This document shows positions 39,306-48,249 of a stretch of DNA of 64,000 nt, one piece after another; position 1 is the stretch's first letter; each line of letters starts with the position of its first letter. A program made the position numbers and the translations under genes. The notes under the pieces were generated by a model. The model was not told the DNA's origin and made no database searches. It saw only the letters and a program-made list of their open reading frames with translations. Source of the stretch: Pseudomonadota bacterium (GTDB lineage Bacteria > Pseudomonadota > Alphaproteobacteria > Acetobacterales > Acetobacteraceae); NCBI GenBank assembly GCA_021818505.1, contig JAKADX010000002.1:62001-126000 (forward strand), read 5' to 3'.

Positions 39306-41585
39306 GTGCGAGGTGTGATGCCGACTGCCCTGCCCTCGGATGTCCCGCCCGATCCGACCGCCGCCGGAGAGGCGCTTGCCGAGACACAGCGGCTGCTGCT
39401 GGACTTCGAGCCGTTCGGGACCACCGATCTGTTCGGACAGGTGCAGCGCGCGGCGGGCATCGAGCCGCTGGGGCTGCTGCGTTTCGCGGCCATTCCGCTC
39501 GACAGCCTGATTGCCGCGCTGGACCACGATTTCGCCGGGATCGGCACGCCGGAGCAGACGCGTATCGGGCTGGACGGCCCGCGCGAATATGTGGTCGAGG
39601 ACACGCGCTTCGCGCTGCGGATCGCGACTGGCATCGGCCCGGCGCAAGGTTCGGCGGCGGAGGTGTTCCCAGGAATCTGCCGCCGCCTGGCGTTCCTTGC
39701 CGCAAGACTGCTGGAGGACGTGCGCGAGGCGCGGAAGGTGTTCGTCGTCACCGCCGGCCCGGACGAGACGCCGCAGCGCCTGCTGCGCCTGCGGCACGCG
39801 CTGGCGCGGCACGGCGGGGCAATGCTGCTGGCGGTGCAACCCACCGCTGACCCGGCGCAGGCGGGTGGGGTGGAATGGGTGGGTCCGGGCACGTTGCGCG
39901 GATGGCTGGCGCGGCAGACGACGGTTCAGGACTGGGCCGACCTGTGCCGCCGCGCCGCCGATCTTCGGCGGGCTGCCCTGTCGGAGCAGGCGGCGCCGTC
40001 CGCATCGTCCGCCCGACCGGCGGACTTCGCGCCGGTGCCGGCGCCGGCGGTCGCGGCGCAACCGCGCGGCGGCCTGCGCGTCGGCATTTGCGCGATCGTG
40101 CGCGACGAGGCCGAGTATATCGAGGAATGGGTTGACTTCCACCGCCGCCAGGGCGTCACGGCGTTCCGCATCTACGACAACGGCAGCATCGACGACACGC
40201 CCCGCATCATCGAGCGGCTGGGCATCGAGCCGGTGATCTGGGCCGGCCACCCGCCGGATTTCGACGCGCAGCAGCGCGCCGCCTATATCGAGGGCGCCGG
40301 TATGCTTGCCCCACACGCGGACTGGATCGCCTTTATCGACATCGACGAATTCGTCTTCGGCCGCGGCCGCTCGCTGCCGGACGCGCTTGCGGCACTGCCC
40401 CTGGATGCCGGCGCGGTCGCGGTGCAGCAGCGCGTGTTCGGATCAAACGGGCAGCAGCGCAAACGTCCGGGCGGCGTGCTGCAGCGGTTCACGCGCAGCG
40501 CGCCGTGCGACCACGCCGAACATCGCTGGTTCAAGACGATTGCCAGGCCGGGGGCGATCGAGGCGTTCGATAGCGTCCACAGCGTCGTGCTGCGCGAGGG
40601 ACGCTATGTCATGGCCGATGGCTCATCGCTCGTCCGCGCCGGGCCGCATCCCGGCGAGGCAGGCCGGCGCGTTGAGGGATCGATCGGACTGCATCACTAT
40701 CCGCTGAAATCGCTGGAGGAGTTCCGGGCCAAGCAGGCGAAATGGTCCGACCGGCGCGCGGCGGTACGCATGAACGACGCCTATTTCTACAACCGCGACC
40801 GCTACGCCAATGAAGAGGAATGCCGCGATCTGGCGGAGCCGCGCGATCAGGCCGCCCCGCCCGTCGTGGCGCCGCCGCGGCGCGCGATCACGCCGATCCT
40901 GTTCGTGCAGACGGCTGATCCGTTTGCGTACCGCGCGATGCTCGACCTGACATCGGCGGTGAATATCCGGTACTGCGAGACGCGGGGCTATGGATACGAA
41001 AGCTACCTCGGCATCAAGCGGGGTGTGCTGCCGTTCCACGCCATTTACAATCGCATCTTCATTCTTCATGAACTGATGGAGCGCGGCTATCGCGGTTGGG
41101 TCGCCTATCTCGACGCCGATGCGTTCGTGGCGGACTGGTCATTCGACATCGACGCCTATCTCGACGCCAACAAGGACCGCTGCCTGATCGCCGCGACAGG
41201 CGGATCGAGCACGCCGTGGGACGTGAATGACGGCGTGCTGTTTCTCGATCTCGGCAGTTCGGACGGCCGGCTGCTGGTCTGGGAATGGCTGGCGAAGTTC
41301 AGGTCGCTGATTCCAGAATGGTACCTCACCTCGCCTGACGCGAAGTGGGATCAGTGTCCGAACGACCAGGATTTGCTGTACGAGGCTTTGAAGACGGGAT
41401 CGCTGCTAGAGAAGATCAGGAAGGAGGAGGACGGCGACCTGTTCAATTACCGCGACGGCCGCTTCATCAGGCAGGCAACGCGGGGCAGCTTCACGAACGA
41501 AGAGCAGCGCCTGGCCTGGATCCGCGAGCAGGTGAGGAGCATCCTGGAACGCAATCCGGCTCAGCCGACCGGCGGTCGGAGGTGA
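39306..41585 (+). CDS. Multidomain glycosyltransferase (GT92-like plus a second GT-A-like domain)
   Basis: 759 residues. Residues 1-235 form a separate domain (TTDLFGQVQRAAGIEPLGLL; EYVVEDTRFALRIATG) of the kind found beside glycosyltransferases. Residues about 258-510 are a GT92-type domain: GICAIVRDEAEYIEEWVDFH, FRIYDNGSIDDT and a DxD-like FIDIDEF. Residues about 535-740 have a second GT-A-like fold (GWVAYLDADAFVADWSFD, DQCPNDQDLLYEAL) reminiscent of GT34-type enzymes. It lies inside the tail genes and overlaps the next glycosyltransferase by GTGA. It may decorate fibres or host surface glycans. Confidence 0.82.
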   Translation: MRGVMPTALPSDVPPDPTAAGEALAETQRLLLDFEPFGTTDLFGQVQRAAGIEPLGLLRFAAIPLDSLIAALDHDFAGIGTPEQTRIGLDGPREYVVEDTRFALRIATGIGPAQGSAAEVFPGICRRLAFLAARLLEDVREARKVFVVTAGPDETPQRLLRLRHALARHGGAMLLAVQPTADPAQAGGVEWVGPGTLRGWLARQTTVQDWADLCRRAADLRRAALSEQAAPSASSARPADFAPVPAPAVAAQPRGGLRVGICAIVRDEAEYIEEWVDFHRRQGVTAFRIYDNGSIDDTPRIIERLGIEPVIWAGHPPDFDAQQRAAYIEGAGMLAPHADWIAFIDIDEFVFGRGRSLPDALAALPLDAGAVAVQQRVFGSNGQQRKRPGGVLQRFTRSAPCDHAEHRWFKTIARPGAIEAFDSVHSVVLREGRYVMADGSSLVRAGPHPGEAGRRVEGSIGLHHYPLKSLEEFRAKQAKWSDRRAAVRMNDAYFYNRDRYANEEECRDLAEPRDQAAPPVVAPPRRAITPILFVQTADPFAYRAMLDLTSAVNIRYCETRGYGYESYLGIKRGVLPFHAIYNRIFILHELMERGYRGWVAYLDADAFVADWSFDIDAYLDANKDRCLIAATGGSSTPWDVNDGVLFLDLGSSDGRLLVWEWLAKFRSLIPEWYLTSPDAKWDQCPNDQDLLYEALKTGSLLEKIRKEEDGDLFNYRDGRFIRQATRGSFTNEEQRLAWIREQVRSILERNPAQPTGGRR

Positions 41586-42451
41586 ACCAGCCCGCACCGG
41601 GGGAGGAGCACGGTACGCCGTTCTCGCTCTACGCGGGTCACTATGTCGAATATGGCCTGCTGCTGCGCCAAACCCCACCGGCCCGCGTCGGCATCTGCGC
41701 GATCGTGCGCGACGAGGCGAGCTATATCGAGGAATGGGTGGCGTTCCATCGCTGCCAGGGCGTTTCGCTGTTCCGCATCTATGACAACGGCAGCACCGAC
41801 GGCACGGCGGAACTACTGCGTCGGCTCGGCATCGAGCCGGTGCTTTGGGGCGGCATGGACGAGAATTTCGACAGCCAGCAGCGCGCCGCCTACATGGAGG
41901 GGGCGCAGATGCTGGCGGGGCAAGTGGACTGGCTCGCCTTCATCGACGTGGATGAGTTCATGTTCTGTCGGAGCTGGTCGCTTGCCGAGGCGCTGTCGGT
42001 AATACTGGGCAATGTCGGCGCGATCGCCGTGCAGCAGGACGTGTTCGGATCGGGCGGCCAGACCGCACGACTGCCGGGGCCGGTCACGACGCGCTTCACG
42101 CGGCGCGCGGCGCTGACTCATCCCGAGTGCCGGTGGTTCAAGACCATCGCACGTCCCGAACTCGTTGCGGGCTTCGACAGCGTGCACAGCGTGACGCTGA
42201 AGTCCGGCGCCTATCTGATGGCGGACGCCTCACCGCTGACGCGCACGGGGCCGCATCCGGGTGAGGCGGCGCGGCGGGTCGAAGGCGTGATCCGTATGCA
42301 CCATTATATGCTGAAGTCGCTGGAGGAGTTCTGCGCCAAACAGGCGAAGTGGGCAACGCGAAACCTTCGGGCACGGATGAGCGACGACTACTTCTTCGAG
42401 CGCGACCGCTATGCCAATGCCGAGGAGTGTCGGGACTTGGCGTCCGGCTGA
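41582..42451 (+). CDS. GT92-family glycosyltransferase
   Basis: 289 residues from GTG 41582, coupled to the preceding gene by a GTGA overlap. The single domain is very close to the middle of that gene: GICAIVRDEASYIEEWVAFH, FRIYDNGSTDGT, FIDVDEFMF with the DxD, then HPECRWFKTIARPE, GPHPGEAARRVEG, and the end DRYANAEECRDLASG. The pair arose by duplication. There is no membrane segment or signal peptide. The acceptor is unknown. It is followed by a REP-like unit. Confidence 0.85.
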   Translation: MNQPAPGEEHGTPFSLYAGHYVEYGLLLRQTPPARVGICAIVRDEASYIEEWVAFHRCQGVSLFRIYDNGSTDGTAELLRRLGIEPVLWGGMDENFDSQQRAAYMEGAQMLAGQVDWLAFIDVDEFMFCRSWSLAEALSVILGNVGAIAVQQDVFGSGGQTARLPGPVTTRFTRRAALTHPECRWFKTIARPELVAGFDSVHSVTLKSGAYLMADASPLTRTGPHPGEAARRVEGVIRMHHYMLKSLEEFCAKQAKWATRNLRARMSDDYFFERDRYANAEECRDLASG

Positions 42452-42452
42452 G

Positions 42453-42486
42453 CCCTCACCCCAACCCTCTTCCTGGCGGGAGAGGG
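42453..42486. repeat. REP-like single unit, partly decayed
   Basis: CCCTCACCCCAACCCTCTTCCTGGCGGGAGAGGG starts right after the glycosyltransferase stop. The left stem has diverged (CTCTTCCTGGC), so the hairpin is weaker than at the other loci. Confidence 0.7.
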
Positions 42487-42502
42487 AGAAGGACATCATC
42501 AC

Positions 42503-42688
42503 ATGCAAATCATCCAGGTCGCCGGCGGCGACCTTTTTCGTGTTGCGGCCACGTATCTCGGCGACGCGACGCAGTGGGTCCGCATCGCGCAACTGAACGC
42601 GATCAGCGACCCCTGGCTGTCCGGCACGACCACGCTGCGTATCCCCGACCGCAATCCCGGCGCGGGAGGCGGCGTTGCTGCCCAGTGA
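42503..42688 (+). CDS. LysM-type tail protein (gpX-like)
   Basis: 61 residues. A single LysM domain: QIIQVAGGDLFRVAATYLGD, then WVRIAQLNAISDPWL, then TTLRIPDRN. In P2-like phages the LysM protein gpX sits next to gpD and binds at the tail tip. Here it overlaps the hub gene by 14 bases, which fits. Its position after two glycosyltransferases means those genes split an otherwise standard baseplate operon. Confidence 0.82.
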   Translation: MQIIQVAGGDLFRVAATYLGDATQWVRIAQLNAISDPWLSGTTTLRIPDRNPGAGGGVAAQ

Positions 42689-43709
42689 GGTGTGGCGCGC
42701 GCCGCGGCTGCGCGTGTTGGCCGACGGCGTGCCGCTGGCAGGCGCGATCGAGGCGCACGTGGTGTCGGCCGGCGGGTTCTTTGCCGATTTCTTCCGCGTG
42801 CACGCGGCGCTGGCGGGCGACGCGGCGGCGTGGGCCGCGCGCGACAGCGTGGCGATCGACGTGCAGATGGCGCTCGACCCGTTCGGCGGGTTCGCGAGCA
42901 TCGTGCAGGGCAACGCGGACGCCGTCGGCATCGATCCGATCGCGGGCGTGCTGACGATCGAAGGACGCGACTATGCCGCGCAACTGATCGAGGCACGCAC
43001 GCAGGAAACCTTTGCCAACCGCACATCGAGCGAGATCGCGACAATCCTCGCCGGCCGCCACAACCTGGCCGCCGACGTGCAGCCGACCACCACGCCGGTC
43101 GGGCGGTACTGGGAACTGGAGCACGACAGCCTGACGCTGGACGCGGGCGCGCGGGCGACGACGGAGTGGGACCTGCTGGCCACGCTGGCGGGGTGGGAGG
43201 GGTTCGATCTGTGGGTCTCGGGCAGCACGCTGCATTTCCGCCCGCCCGACACGCTGACGCCGCCGCCGGTGCTGTCGGCCGTGGCGAGCGCGACGGGGCC
43301 AGCGGATTTCGCGCGATTGCGGCTGGACCGCGCGCTGGCGTTCGCCGGCGACATCAGCGTGACGGTGAAAAGCTGGCACAGCCGCGCCGGCAGCGCGACC
43401 GTCCAGACCGCGAGCACGCAGCGCGGATCGGGCAACGTGCAAAGCTACGTGTTCGTGGTGCCGAACCTGACGCCCGACGCGGCGCTGCTGCTGGCGCAGC
43501 GGCGGCTGGCGGAACTGGCGGGGCACGAATTGCTGCTGCGCGCGGAGATGCCGGGCGAACTCGCGCTCGCGCCGCGCGGGTTCTTCCAGTTGGTTGGCAC
43601 CGGCACGCCGTTCGACTGCGTCTGGCGGATCGACGAAGTGGAGCGCCACATCTCGATGCGCGACGGGTTCTCGCAGGTGGTGCGGGCGCGCGCCGGGTCT
43701 GCGGCATAG
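42675..43709 (+). CDS. Baseplate hub protein (late control gpD-like)
   Basis: 344 residues from TTG 42675, preceded by GGGAGGCGGCG. Beta-rich hub architecture: RLRVLADGVPLAGAIEAHVV, then EGRDYAAQLIEART, ASEIATILAGRH-type helix segment (TSSEIATILAGRHNLAADVQ), and VTVKSWHSRAGSATV. These match the gpD/gp27-type hub that joins tube and spike. The rare TTG start may reduce the amount made relative to the tube. Confidence 0.8.
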   Translation: MLPSEVWRAPRLRVLADGVPLAGAIEAHVVSAGGFFADFFRVHAALAGDAAAWAARDSVAIDVQMALDPFGGFASIVQGNADAVGIDPIAGVLTIEGRDYAAQLIEARTQETFANRTSSEIATILAGRHNLAADVQPTTTPVGRYWELEHDSLTLDAGARATTEWDLLATLAGWEGFDLWVSGSTLHFRPPDTLTPPPVLSAVASATGPADFARLRLDRALAFAGDISVTVKSWHSRAGSATVQTASTQRGSGNVQSYVFVVPNLTPDAALLLAQRRLAELAGHELLLRAEMPGELALAPRGFFQLVGTGTPFDCVWRIDEVERHISMRDGFSQVVRARAGSAA

Positions 43710-43723
43710 CGGCGGGGACACCG

Positions 43724-44245
43724 ATGCAACGCTTCCTCAACGCGCTGAAGGCGCAGGCGGCGGCGCTGGACGCCGCGCACGGGCGGCCGCGTTTCGGCAC
43801 CGTGGTCAGCGTCGATCCGGCGCGGCACGCGGCGCGCGTCGCCTTGCAGCCTGAAGGCGTCGTCACCGGCTGGCTGCCGGTGGTGAGCCCGCTGGTCGGC
43901 GCCGGCTGGGGCATCGCGGTGCCGCCGATGCCGGGCCAGCAGGTGCTGGTGCTGCCGCAGGACGGCGAGGGCGACCAGGGCATCATCGTCGGCGGTGCCT
44001 GGAGCGATGCCAACGCCGCGCCCGGCGCGCCGGTGGGCGAAATCTGGCTGGTCCACCAGTCAGGCAGCTTCATCAAGCTCGCCAATGACGGCACGGTGCG
44101 CGTCAACGGCGACCTGCATGTCAACGGCGACGTGTATGACCGTCATGGCAGTCTTGATCGGCTGCGCGGCAATTACAACGCCCACGCCCATCCGGACCCA
44201 CAGGGCGGGATCACGGGCGCGACGACGAACCCCGATCCCGAGTAG
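43724..44245 (+). CDS. Baseplate spike protein (gpV-like)
   Basis: 173 residues from ATG 43724. An OB-fold N-terminus (RFGTVVSVDPARHAARVALQ; GWLPVVSP) is followed by a PMPGQQVLVLPQDGEGDQGI segment and a beta-helical C-terminus with GSFIKLANDGTVRVNGDLHV. The end, NYNAHAHPDPQGG, holds His residues that may bind the tip metal ion. It is the membrane-puncturing tip on the hub. Confidence 0.87.
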   Translation: MQRFLNALKAQAAALDAAHGRPRFGTVVSVDPARHAARVALQPEGVVTGWLPVVSPLVGAGWGIAVPPMPGQQVLVLPQDGEGDQGIIVGGAWSDANAAPGAPVGEIWLVHQSGSFIKLANDGTVRVNGDLHVNGDVYDRHGSLDRLRGNYNAHAHPDPQGGITGATTNPDPE

Positions 44246-44254
44246 CGGCCTTCG

Positions 44255-44311
44255 CCCTCACCCGGCGCTGCGCGCCACCCTCTCCCGCGAGCGGGAGAGG
44301 GCCGGGGTGAG
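44255..44311. repeat. REP-like unit between spike and gp25-like genes
   Basis: CCCTCACCCGGCGCTGCGCGCCACCCTCTCCCGC-ga-GCGGGAGAGGGCCGGGGTGAG. The left flank contains an extra CGGCGCTGCGCGCC palindrome also seen at 33375-33390 and 48250-48270. Confidence 0.85.
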
Positions 44312-44334
44312 TGTGCGGCCAACAGGAATCCGCA

Positions 44335-44706
44335 ATGCCCGATCTTTCGCACCTCTACGGCGCCGACCTTGCGTTGGACGCCACCGGCGATCTTGCGACC
44401 GTCGATGCGACGGCGCTCGGCCAGCAGCGCGTGCTGCGCCGGCTGCTGACCAATCCTGGCGATTATCTCTGGAACCCTGCGTATGGCGCGGGGCTGGGGC
44501 AGTTCGTCGGGCAACCGGCGAACGCGGCGCGCATCCGCTCCGTGATCCGCAGCCAGATTTTTCAGGAAGCCGCCGTCGCGCGCACGCCGGAGCCGACGAT
44601 CGATGTCGCGGTGGCGCCCAATGGCGCGGTCACGGTCGCGATCCTTTACGCCGACGCGACCACGGGGGCGTCGCAGAGCCTGACTTTCACCGTCGGAGCG
44701 GTCTGA
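44335..44706 (+). CDS. Baseplate wedge protein (gp25/gpW-like)
   Basis: 123 residues from ATG 44335, preceded by AGGAATCCGCA. A compact domain: LYGADLALDATGDLATVDAT, ALGQQRVLRRLLTNPGDYLW, NPAYGAGLGQFVGQP, and an R-I-R-S-V-I helix, all typical of the T4 gp25/P2 gpW family that nucleates the sheath. The EPR-type wedge motif is represented by RTPEPTIDV. It is followed 3 bp later by gpJ. Confidence 0.85.
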   Translation: MPDLSHLYGADLALDATGDLATVDATALGQQRVLRRLLTNPGDYLWNPAYGAGLGQFVGQPANAARIRSVIRSQIFQEAAVARTPEPTIDVAVAPNGAVTVAILYADATTGASQSLTFTVGAV

Positions 44707-44709
44707 GCG

Positions 44710-45834
44710 ATGCAACTCAACCTTCGCACCTTCGATGCCATCGTCACCTCCGCCGCCGCCGCCGTGCAGGGCGCGGCGTCGCAGGTGCTCGACCTCACCG
44801 TCGGCTCCGCGCTGCGCGCGGTGCTGGAGGCGAATGCGGGCCTCGGTCTGTGGCTGCAATGGCTGATCCTGCAGGTGTTGCAGACGACGCGGGCGGCAAC
44901 CAGCAGCGGCAACGACCTGGACACGTGGGTCGCGGATTTCGGGTTGACGCGCCTGCCCTCGGTCGCCGCCAACGGCAGCGTGACCTTCGCGCGGTTCGCA
45001 CCAGTGGCGACGGCGCTGGTGCCGGTCGGCACCCTGGTGCGCACGTCGGACGGCACGCAGAGCTTCGCCGTCACCGCCGATCCCACGAACCTCGCGTTCA
45101 GCGCCGCACAGAACGGCTACACGCTGGCCGCGGGCACCGCGTCGGTGACGGTGCCGGTGCAGGCGAGTGTCGCGGGGTCGGGGGGGAATGTGCTGGCGGG
45201 CACGATCAGCCTGATCGCCGCCGCGATCCCCGGCGTGGATACCGTCAGCAACGCCGCCCCGATCGCCGGCGGGCTGGACGGGGAGAGCGATCCGGCGCTG
45301 CGCAGCCGCTTCGCCGCCTTTCTCGACAGCCGCGCGCGCGCCACCTCGGTTGCTGTCGGCTATGCCGTCAGTTCGGTGCAGCAGGGTCTGCAGTACACGA
45401 TCCAGGAGAACGCGACGCAATCGGGCGCGACGCAGCCGGGCAGCTTCGTCGTGACCGTCGATGACGGCACGGGCGCGCCGCCCTCGGCACTGCTCACCGC
45501 CGTCGCCACCGCGATCGAGGCGGTGCGGCCGCTCGGCTCGGTCTGGACGGTGGTCCCGCCGAACGTGACGCACGCCACGATCGACATGACCATCACGACC
45601 GGCGCGACGCTGTCGCACGCCGCCGTCGCGGCAACAGTTGCCGCCGCCGTCACGAGCTTCGTCAACGCGCTGCCGGTCGGTGCCGCGCTGCCGTGGTCGC
45701 GGCTGGCGCAGGTCGCGTATGACGCATCGGCGTCGGTGGCCAATGTCAGCGCGGTGACGCTGAACGGCGGCACGTTGGACATCGTGCCCGGCCCCGGCGG
45801 CGTGGTGAAGGCCGGCACGGTGACGGTGAACTGA
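44710..45834 (+). CDS. Baseplate J-like protein
   Basis: 374 residues. It has the gpJ/gp6-type order: an N-terminal helical part (SQVLDLTVGSALRAVLEANA), SGNDLDTWVADFGLTRLP, a beta part (VTFARFAPVATALVPVGTLV; FAVTADPTNLAFSAAQNGYT), then NAAPIAGGLDGESDPALRSR, the family hallmark, and a C-terminal Ala-rich helix. It forms the baseplate wedge ring that triggers sheath contraction. Confidence 0.9.
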   Translation: MQLNLRTFDAIVTSAAAAVQGAASQVLDLTVGSALRAVLEANAGLGLWLQWLILQVLQTTRAATSSGNDLDTWVADFGLTRLPSVAANGSVTFARFAPVATALVPVGTLVRTSDGTQSFAVTADPTNLAFSAAQNGYTLAAGTASVTVPVQASVAGSGGNVLAGTISLIAAAIPGVDTVSNAAPIAGGLDGESDPALRSRFAAFLDSRARATSVAVGYAVSSVQQGLQYTIQENATQSGATQPGSFVVTVDDGTGAPPSALLTAVATAIEAVRPLGSVWTVVPPNVTHATIDMTITTGATLSHAAVAATVAAAVTSFVNALPVGAALPWSRLAQVAYDASASVANVSAVTLNGGTLDIVPGPGGVVKAGTVTVN

Positions 45835-45835
45835 C

Positions 45836-46492
45836 ATGACCGGAGATTCTGCCGACATGCTGGCGAGGCTTGCGAGTCTGCTGCCGCTGCGCTGGTTTCC
45901 CGATCCGAGCCCGGTGCTCTCGGCGCTGCTCGCGGGACTGTCCGACGGCTGGGCATGGCTGTATTCGATGCTCGGCTACGCAAGGCTGCAGACGCGCATC
46001 GCCACCGCGACCGACAGCTTCCTCGACCTGGTCTCGTTGGACTGCTTCGGCGGCACGCTACCGCGCCGCACCGGCGAGAGCGACGATTCCTTCCGCGCGC
46101 GCATCCGGCGCGAATTGCTGCGCGAGCGGGCGACGCGGCCGGCGCTGGTCTCCGTGCTGACCGACCTGACCGGCCGCGCGCCGGTGATCTTCGAGCCGGC
46201 GCGACCGGCCGATACCGGCGCGTATGGCGTCGCCCTCGGCTACGGCGTGGCCGGTGGTTGGGGCAGCCTGGCTCTGCCGTTCCAGGTTTTCGTCACCGCG
46301 TTCCGCCCGCTCGGCGCCGGCGTGCCGAACGTGGCGGGCTGGGGCGTTGGTGCGGGCGGCTGGGGCGTGGGCGCGATCGAATACGCCTCCCGCCCGATGA
46401 TCGAGGCGCAGGTCGCCGACGCCGACATCACCACCGCCATCGCGCGCACCATGCCGGTCGCGACGATCGGGTGGACTCGGATTTCCGACTGA
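45836..46492 (+). CDS. Baseplate/tail protein I (gpI-like)
   Basis: 218 residues, starting one base after gpJ. N-terminal helices (MLARLASLLPLRWFPDPSPV; LSALLAGLSDGWAWLYSMLG) and the GESDDSFRARIRRELLRERA helix match tail-protein-I-type wedge proteins. The C-terminal half is Gly/Trp-rich (GYGVAGGWGSLALPFQVFVT; VGAGGWGVGAIEYASRP) and may bind the fibre. The J-then-I order is standard for P2-like baseplates. Confidence 0.78.
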   Translation: MTGDSADMLARLASLLPLRWFPDPSPVLSALLAGLSDGWAWLYSMLGYARLQTRIATATDSFLDLVSLDCFGGTLPRRTGESDDSFRARIRRELLRERATRPALVSVLTDLTGRAPVIFEPARPADTGAYGVALGYGVAGGWGSLALPFQVFVTAFRPLGAGVPNVAGWGVGAGGWGVGAIEYASRPMIEAQVADADITTAIARTMPVATIGWTRISD

Positions 46493-46514
46493 GACGCACT
46501 TCGCGAGGACCGCA

Positions 46515-47747
46515 ATGGACCGCATCATCGTCTATCCCGGCAGCATTCCGCAGGACACCGACCTGCTCAACACCAACCGCAACGTCATGCTGGCGCTGCA
46601 CGGGCTGATCGCGGCAACGCTCGGCACCACGACGGCGGTCGATGGGTTGCAGGTGGCGCCGACCTCGCCGGCGTCGATGAACATCACCGTCAGCCCCGGC
46701 ACGCTGACGCAGTATGGCCCGGTGGACAGCATCGGCTATGGCTCGGTCGCCGCCGACACGCTGGATCAGATCGTCAAGCAGGCGGTGCAGCTTCAGCCGG
46801 TGACGATGTCGCTGACCGCGCCGCTGACGGCCGGCACCACCATCGGCTATCTGCTGGAGGCAGCGTTCAGCGAGGCCGACACCGACGCGACGGTCCTGCC
46901 CTACTACAACGCCGCCAATCCGACGCAGCCGTATCTTGGGCCGGGCAACAACGGCTCGGCGCAGAACACGCTGCGCCAGCAGAGCGTGGTGTTGCAGCTG
47001 AAGGCCGGCGCGCCGGCGACCACGGGCACCGAGGTGACGCCGCCGGTCGATCCGGGCTGGGTGGCGCTGGCGGCCATCGCGGTCAGCTACGGTGCGACCG
47101 CGATCGACAGCTCGCTGATCTTCCCTGCCTGGACCACGCGGTTTGTCAATTTCAAGCTGCCCGATCTTCGGCCCGGCTTTGCCAGCGCCGTCGCCTTCAC
47201 CAGCAGCGGCAGTTTCACCGTGCCGGTGGGCGTGACGCGGCTGAAGGTGCGCGTGGTGGGCGGCGGCGGCGCCGGCGGGACGCACGCGACGCAGCCGGGC
47301 GGCGGCGGCGGCGCGGGCGGGGAGGCGACGGAGTGGCTCTCCGGCGTGGTGCCGGGGACGATCATTCCCGTCACCGTCGGCGCCGGCGGGCAGCCGAGCA
47401 GCGGCGCGGGCAATGGCGGCACTGGCGGGGCCAGCAGCTTCGGCAGCTACGTGTCCGCGACCGGCGGGACCGGCGGCGGCGGCGGGTCCGGCAGCGGCAC
47501 GCCGACGGGCGGGCAGGGCGGCAGCGGCAGCGGCGGGACGGTGAATCTCGCCGGCTCCTGGGGCGGTGATGCGATCCCGTCCGCCGGGCGTGGCGGCGAT
47601 GGCGGTGGGCCGGGCGCGGGCAAGGGCGGCACGGGTGTTGCCGGACAGAGCGCGCCGGCGGGCAGTGCCGGTGGCGGCGGGGGCGGCGGCGGCAACGGGC
47701 TGGCGGGCGGCGCCGGCGGCGGCGGCCTGGTCATGGTGGAGTACTGA
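46515..47747 (+). CDS. Tail fibre/adhesin with glycine-rich tip
   Basis: 410 residues, preceded by CGAGGACCGCA. Residues 1-210 are a baseplate-attached region (NTNRNVMLALHGLIAATLGT; LTQYGPVDSIGYGSVAADTL). Residues about 215-410 are a glycine-rich module opened by FTSSGSFTVPVGVTRLKVRV and made of GGGG/GAGG runs, ending GGGGLVMVEY. Such modules can form polyglycine-II helix bundles, as in some Salmonella-phage adhesins. It may contact the host surface. Confidence 0.75.
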   Translation: MDRIIVYPGSIPQDTDLLNTNRNVMLALHGLIAATLGTTTAVDGLQVAPTSPASMNITVSPGTLTQYGPVDSIGYGSVAADTLDQIVKQAVQLQPVTMSLTAPLTAGTTIGYLLEAAFSEADTDATVLPYYNAANPTQPYLGPGNNGSAQNTLRQQSVVLQLKAGAPATTGTEVTPPVDPGWVALAAIAVSYGATAIDSSLIFPAWTTRFVNFKLPDLRPGFASAVAFTSSGSFTVPVGVTRLKVRVVGGGGAGGTHATQPGGGGGAGGEATEWLSGVVPGTIIPVTVGAGGQPSSGAGNGGTGGASSFGSYVSATGGTGGGGGSGSGTPTGGQGGSGSGGTVNLAGSWGGDAIPSAGRGGDGGGPGAGKGGTGVAGQSAPAGSAGGGGGGGGNGLAGGAGGGGLVMVEY

Positions 47748-47750
47748 GCG

Positions 47751-48242
47751 ATGACGAGCACCGCGGTTCCCCAGGTCTGGCGCCCCTCCGGCGCGCGCAC
47801 GGTGGCGCTGGACGCGCTGCTGCCGCTGCCGCGCGGCGTGGTGCCGAGCGACATCCCGCCGCTGGTCTGGCCGGCGAAAGACCCCGGCGACGTGCTCGAC
47901 TACGCGCTGGATGCGACGGCGGCACTGGCCGGCGACACCACCGACCGCGTCGCCACTGTCGCGGTCACGCTGGTTCCCAACGCATCCAGTGCTGACCTGC
48001 AACTCGGCAACATCGTCGCGGACGGCGCGGTGGCCGTGATCTGGCTGTCGGGCGGCCAGGCCGGCACGGTCTATTCGGTGCAGGTGTCGCTGAGCACGCT
48101 GAACGGCCGCACCATCGGCCGCACCGTGCTGCTGCCGGTGCAGGAGATGGCGGCGGTCGCACCGCCCGCCGGCGTGCTGACGACCGATGCCGGCGCGATC
48201 GTCACCGACCAGAACGGCAATCCGATCCTGGTCGGCGCGTAG
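47751..48242 (+). CDS. Phage fibre/tail adaptor-like protein
   Basis: 163 residues. Opens VPQVWRPSGARTVALDALLP, then PLVWPAKDPGDVLDYALDAT, a beta-sandwich segment (VATVAVTLVPNASSADLQLG; VYSVQVSLSTLNGRTIGRTV) and a C-terminal ILVGA. The arrangement is that of fibre-tail adaptor proteins with a single Ig-like domain. It lies between the two fibre genes. Confidence 0.65.
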   Translation: MTSTAVPQVWRPSGARTVALDALLPLPRGVVPSDIPPLVWPAKDPGDVLDYALDATAALAGDTTDRVATVAVTLVPNASSADLQLGNIVADGAVAVIWLSGGQAGTVYSVQVSLSTLNGRTIGRTVLLPVQEMAAVAPPAGVLTTDAGAIVTDQNGNPILVGA

Positions 48243-48249
48243 CGCGCAG

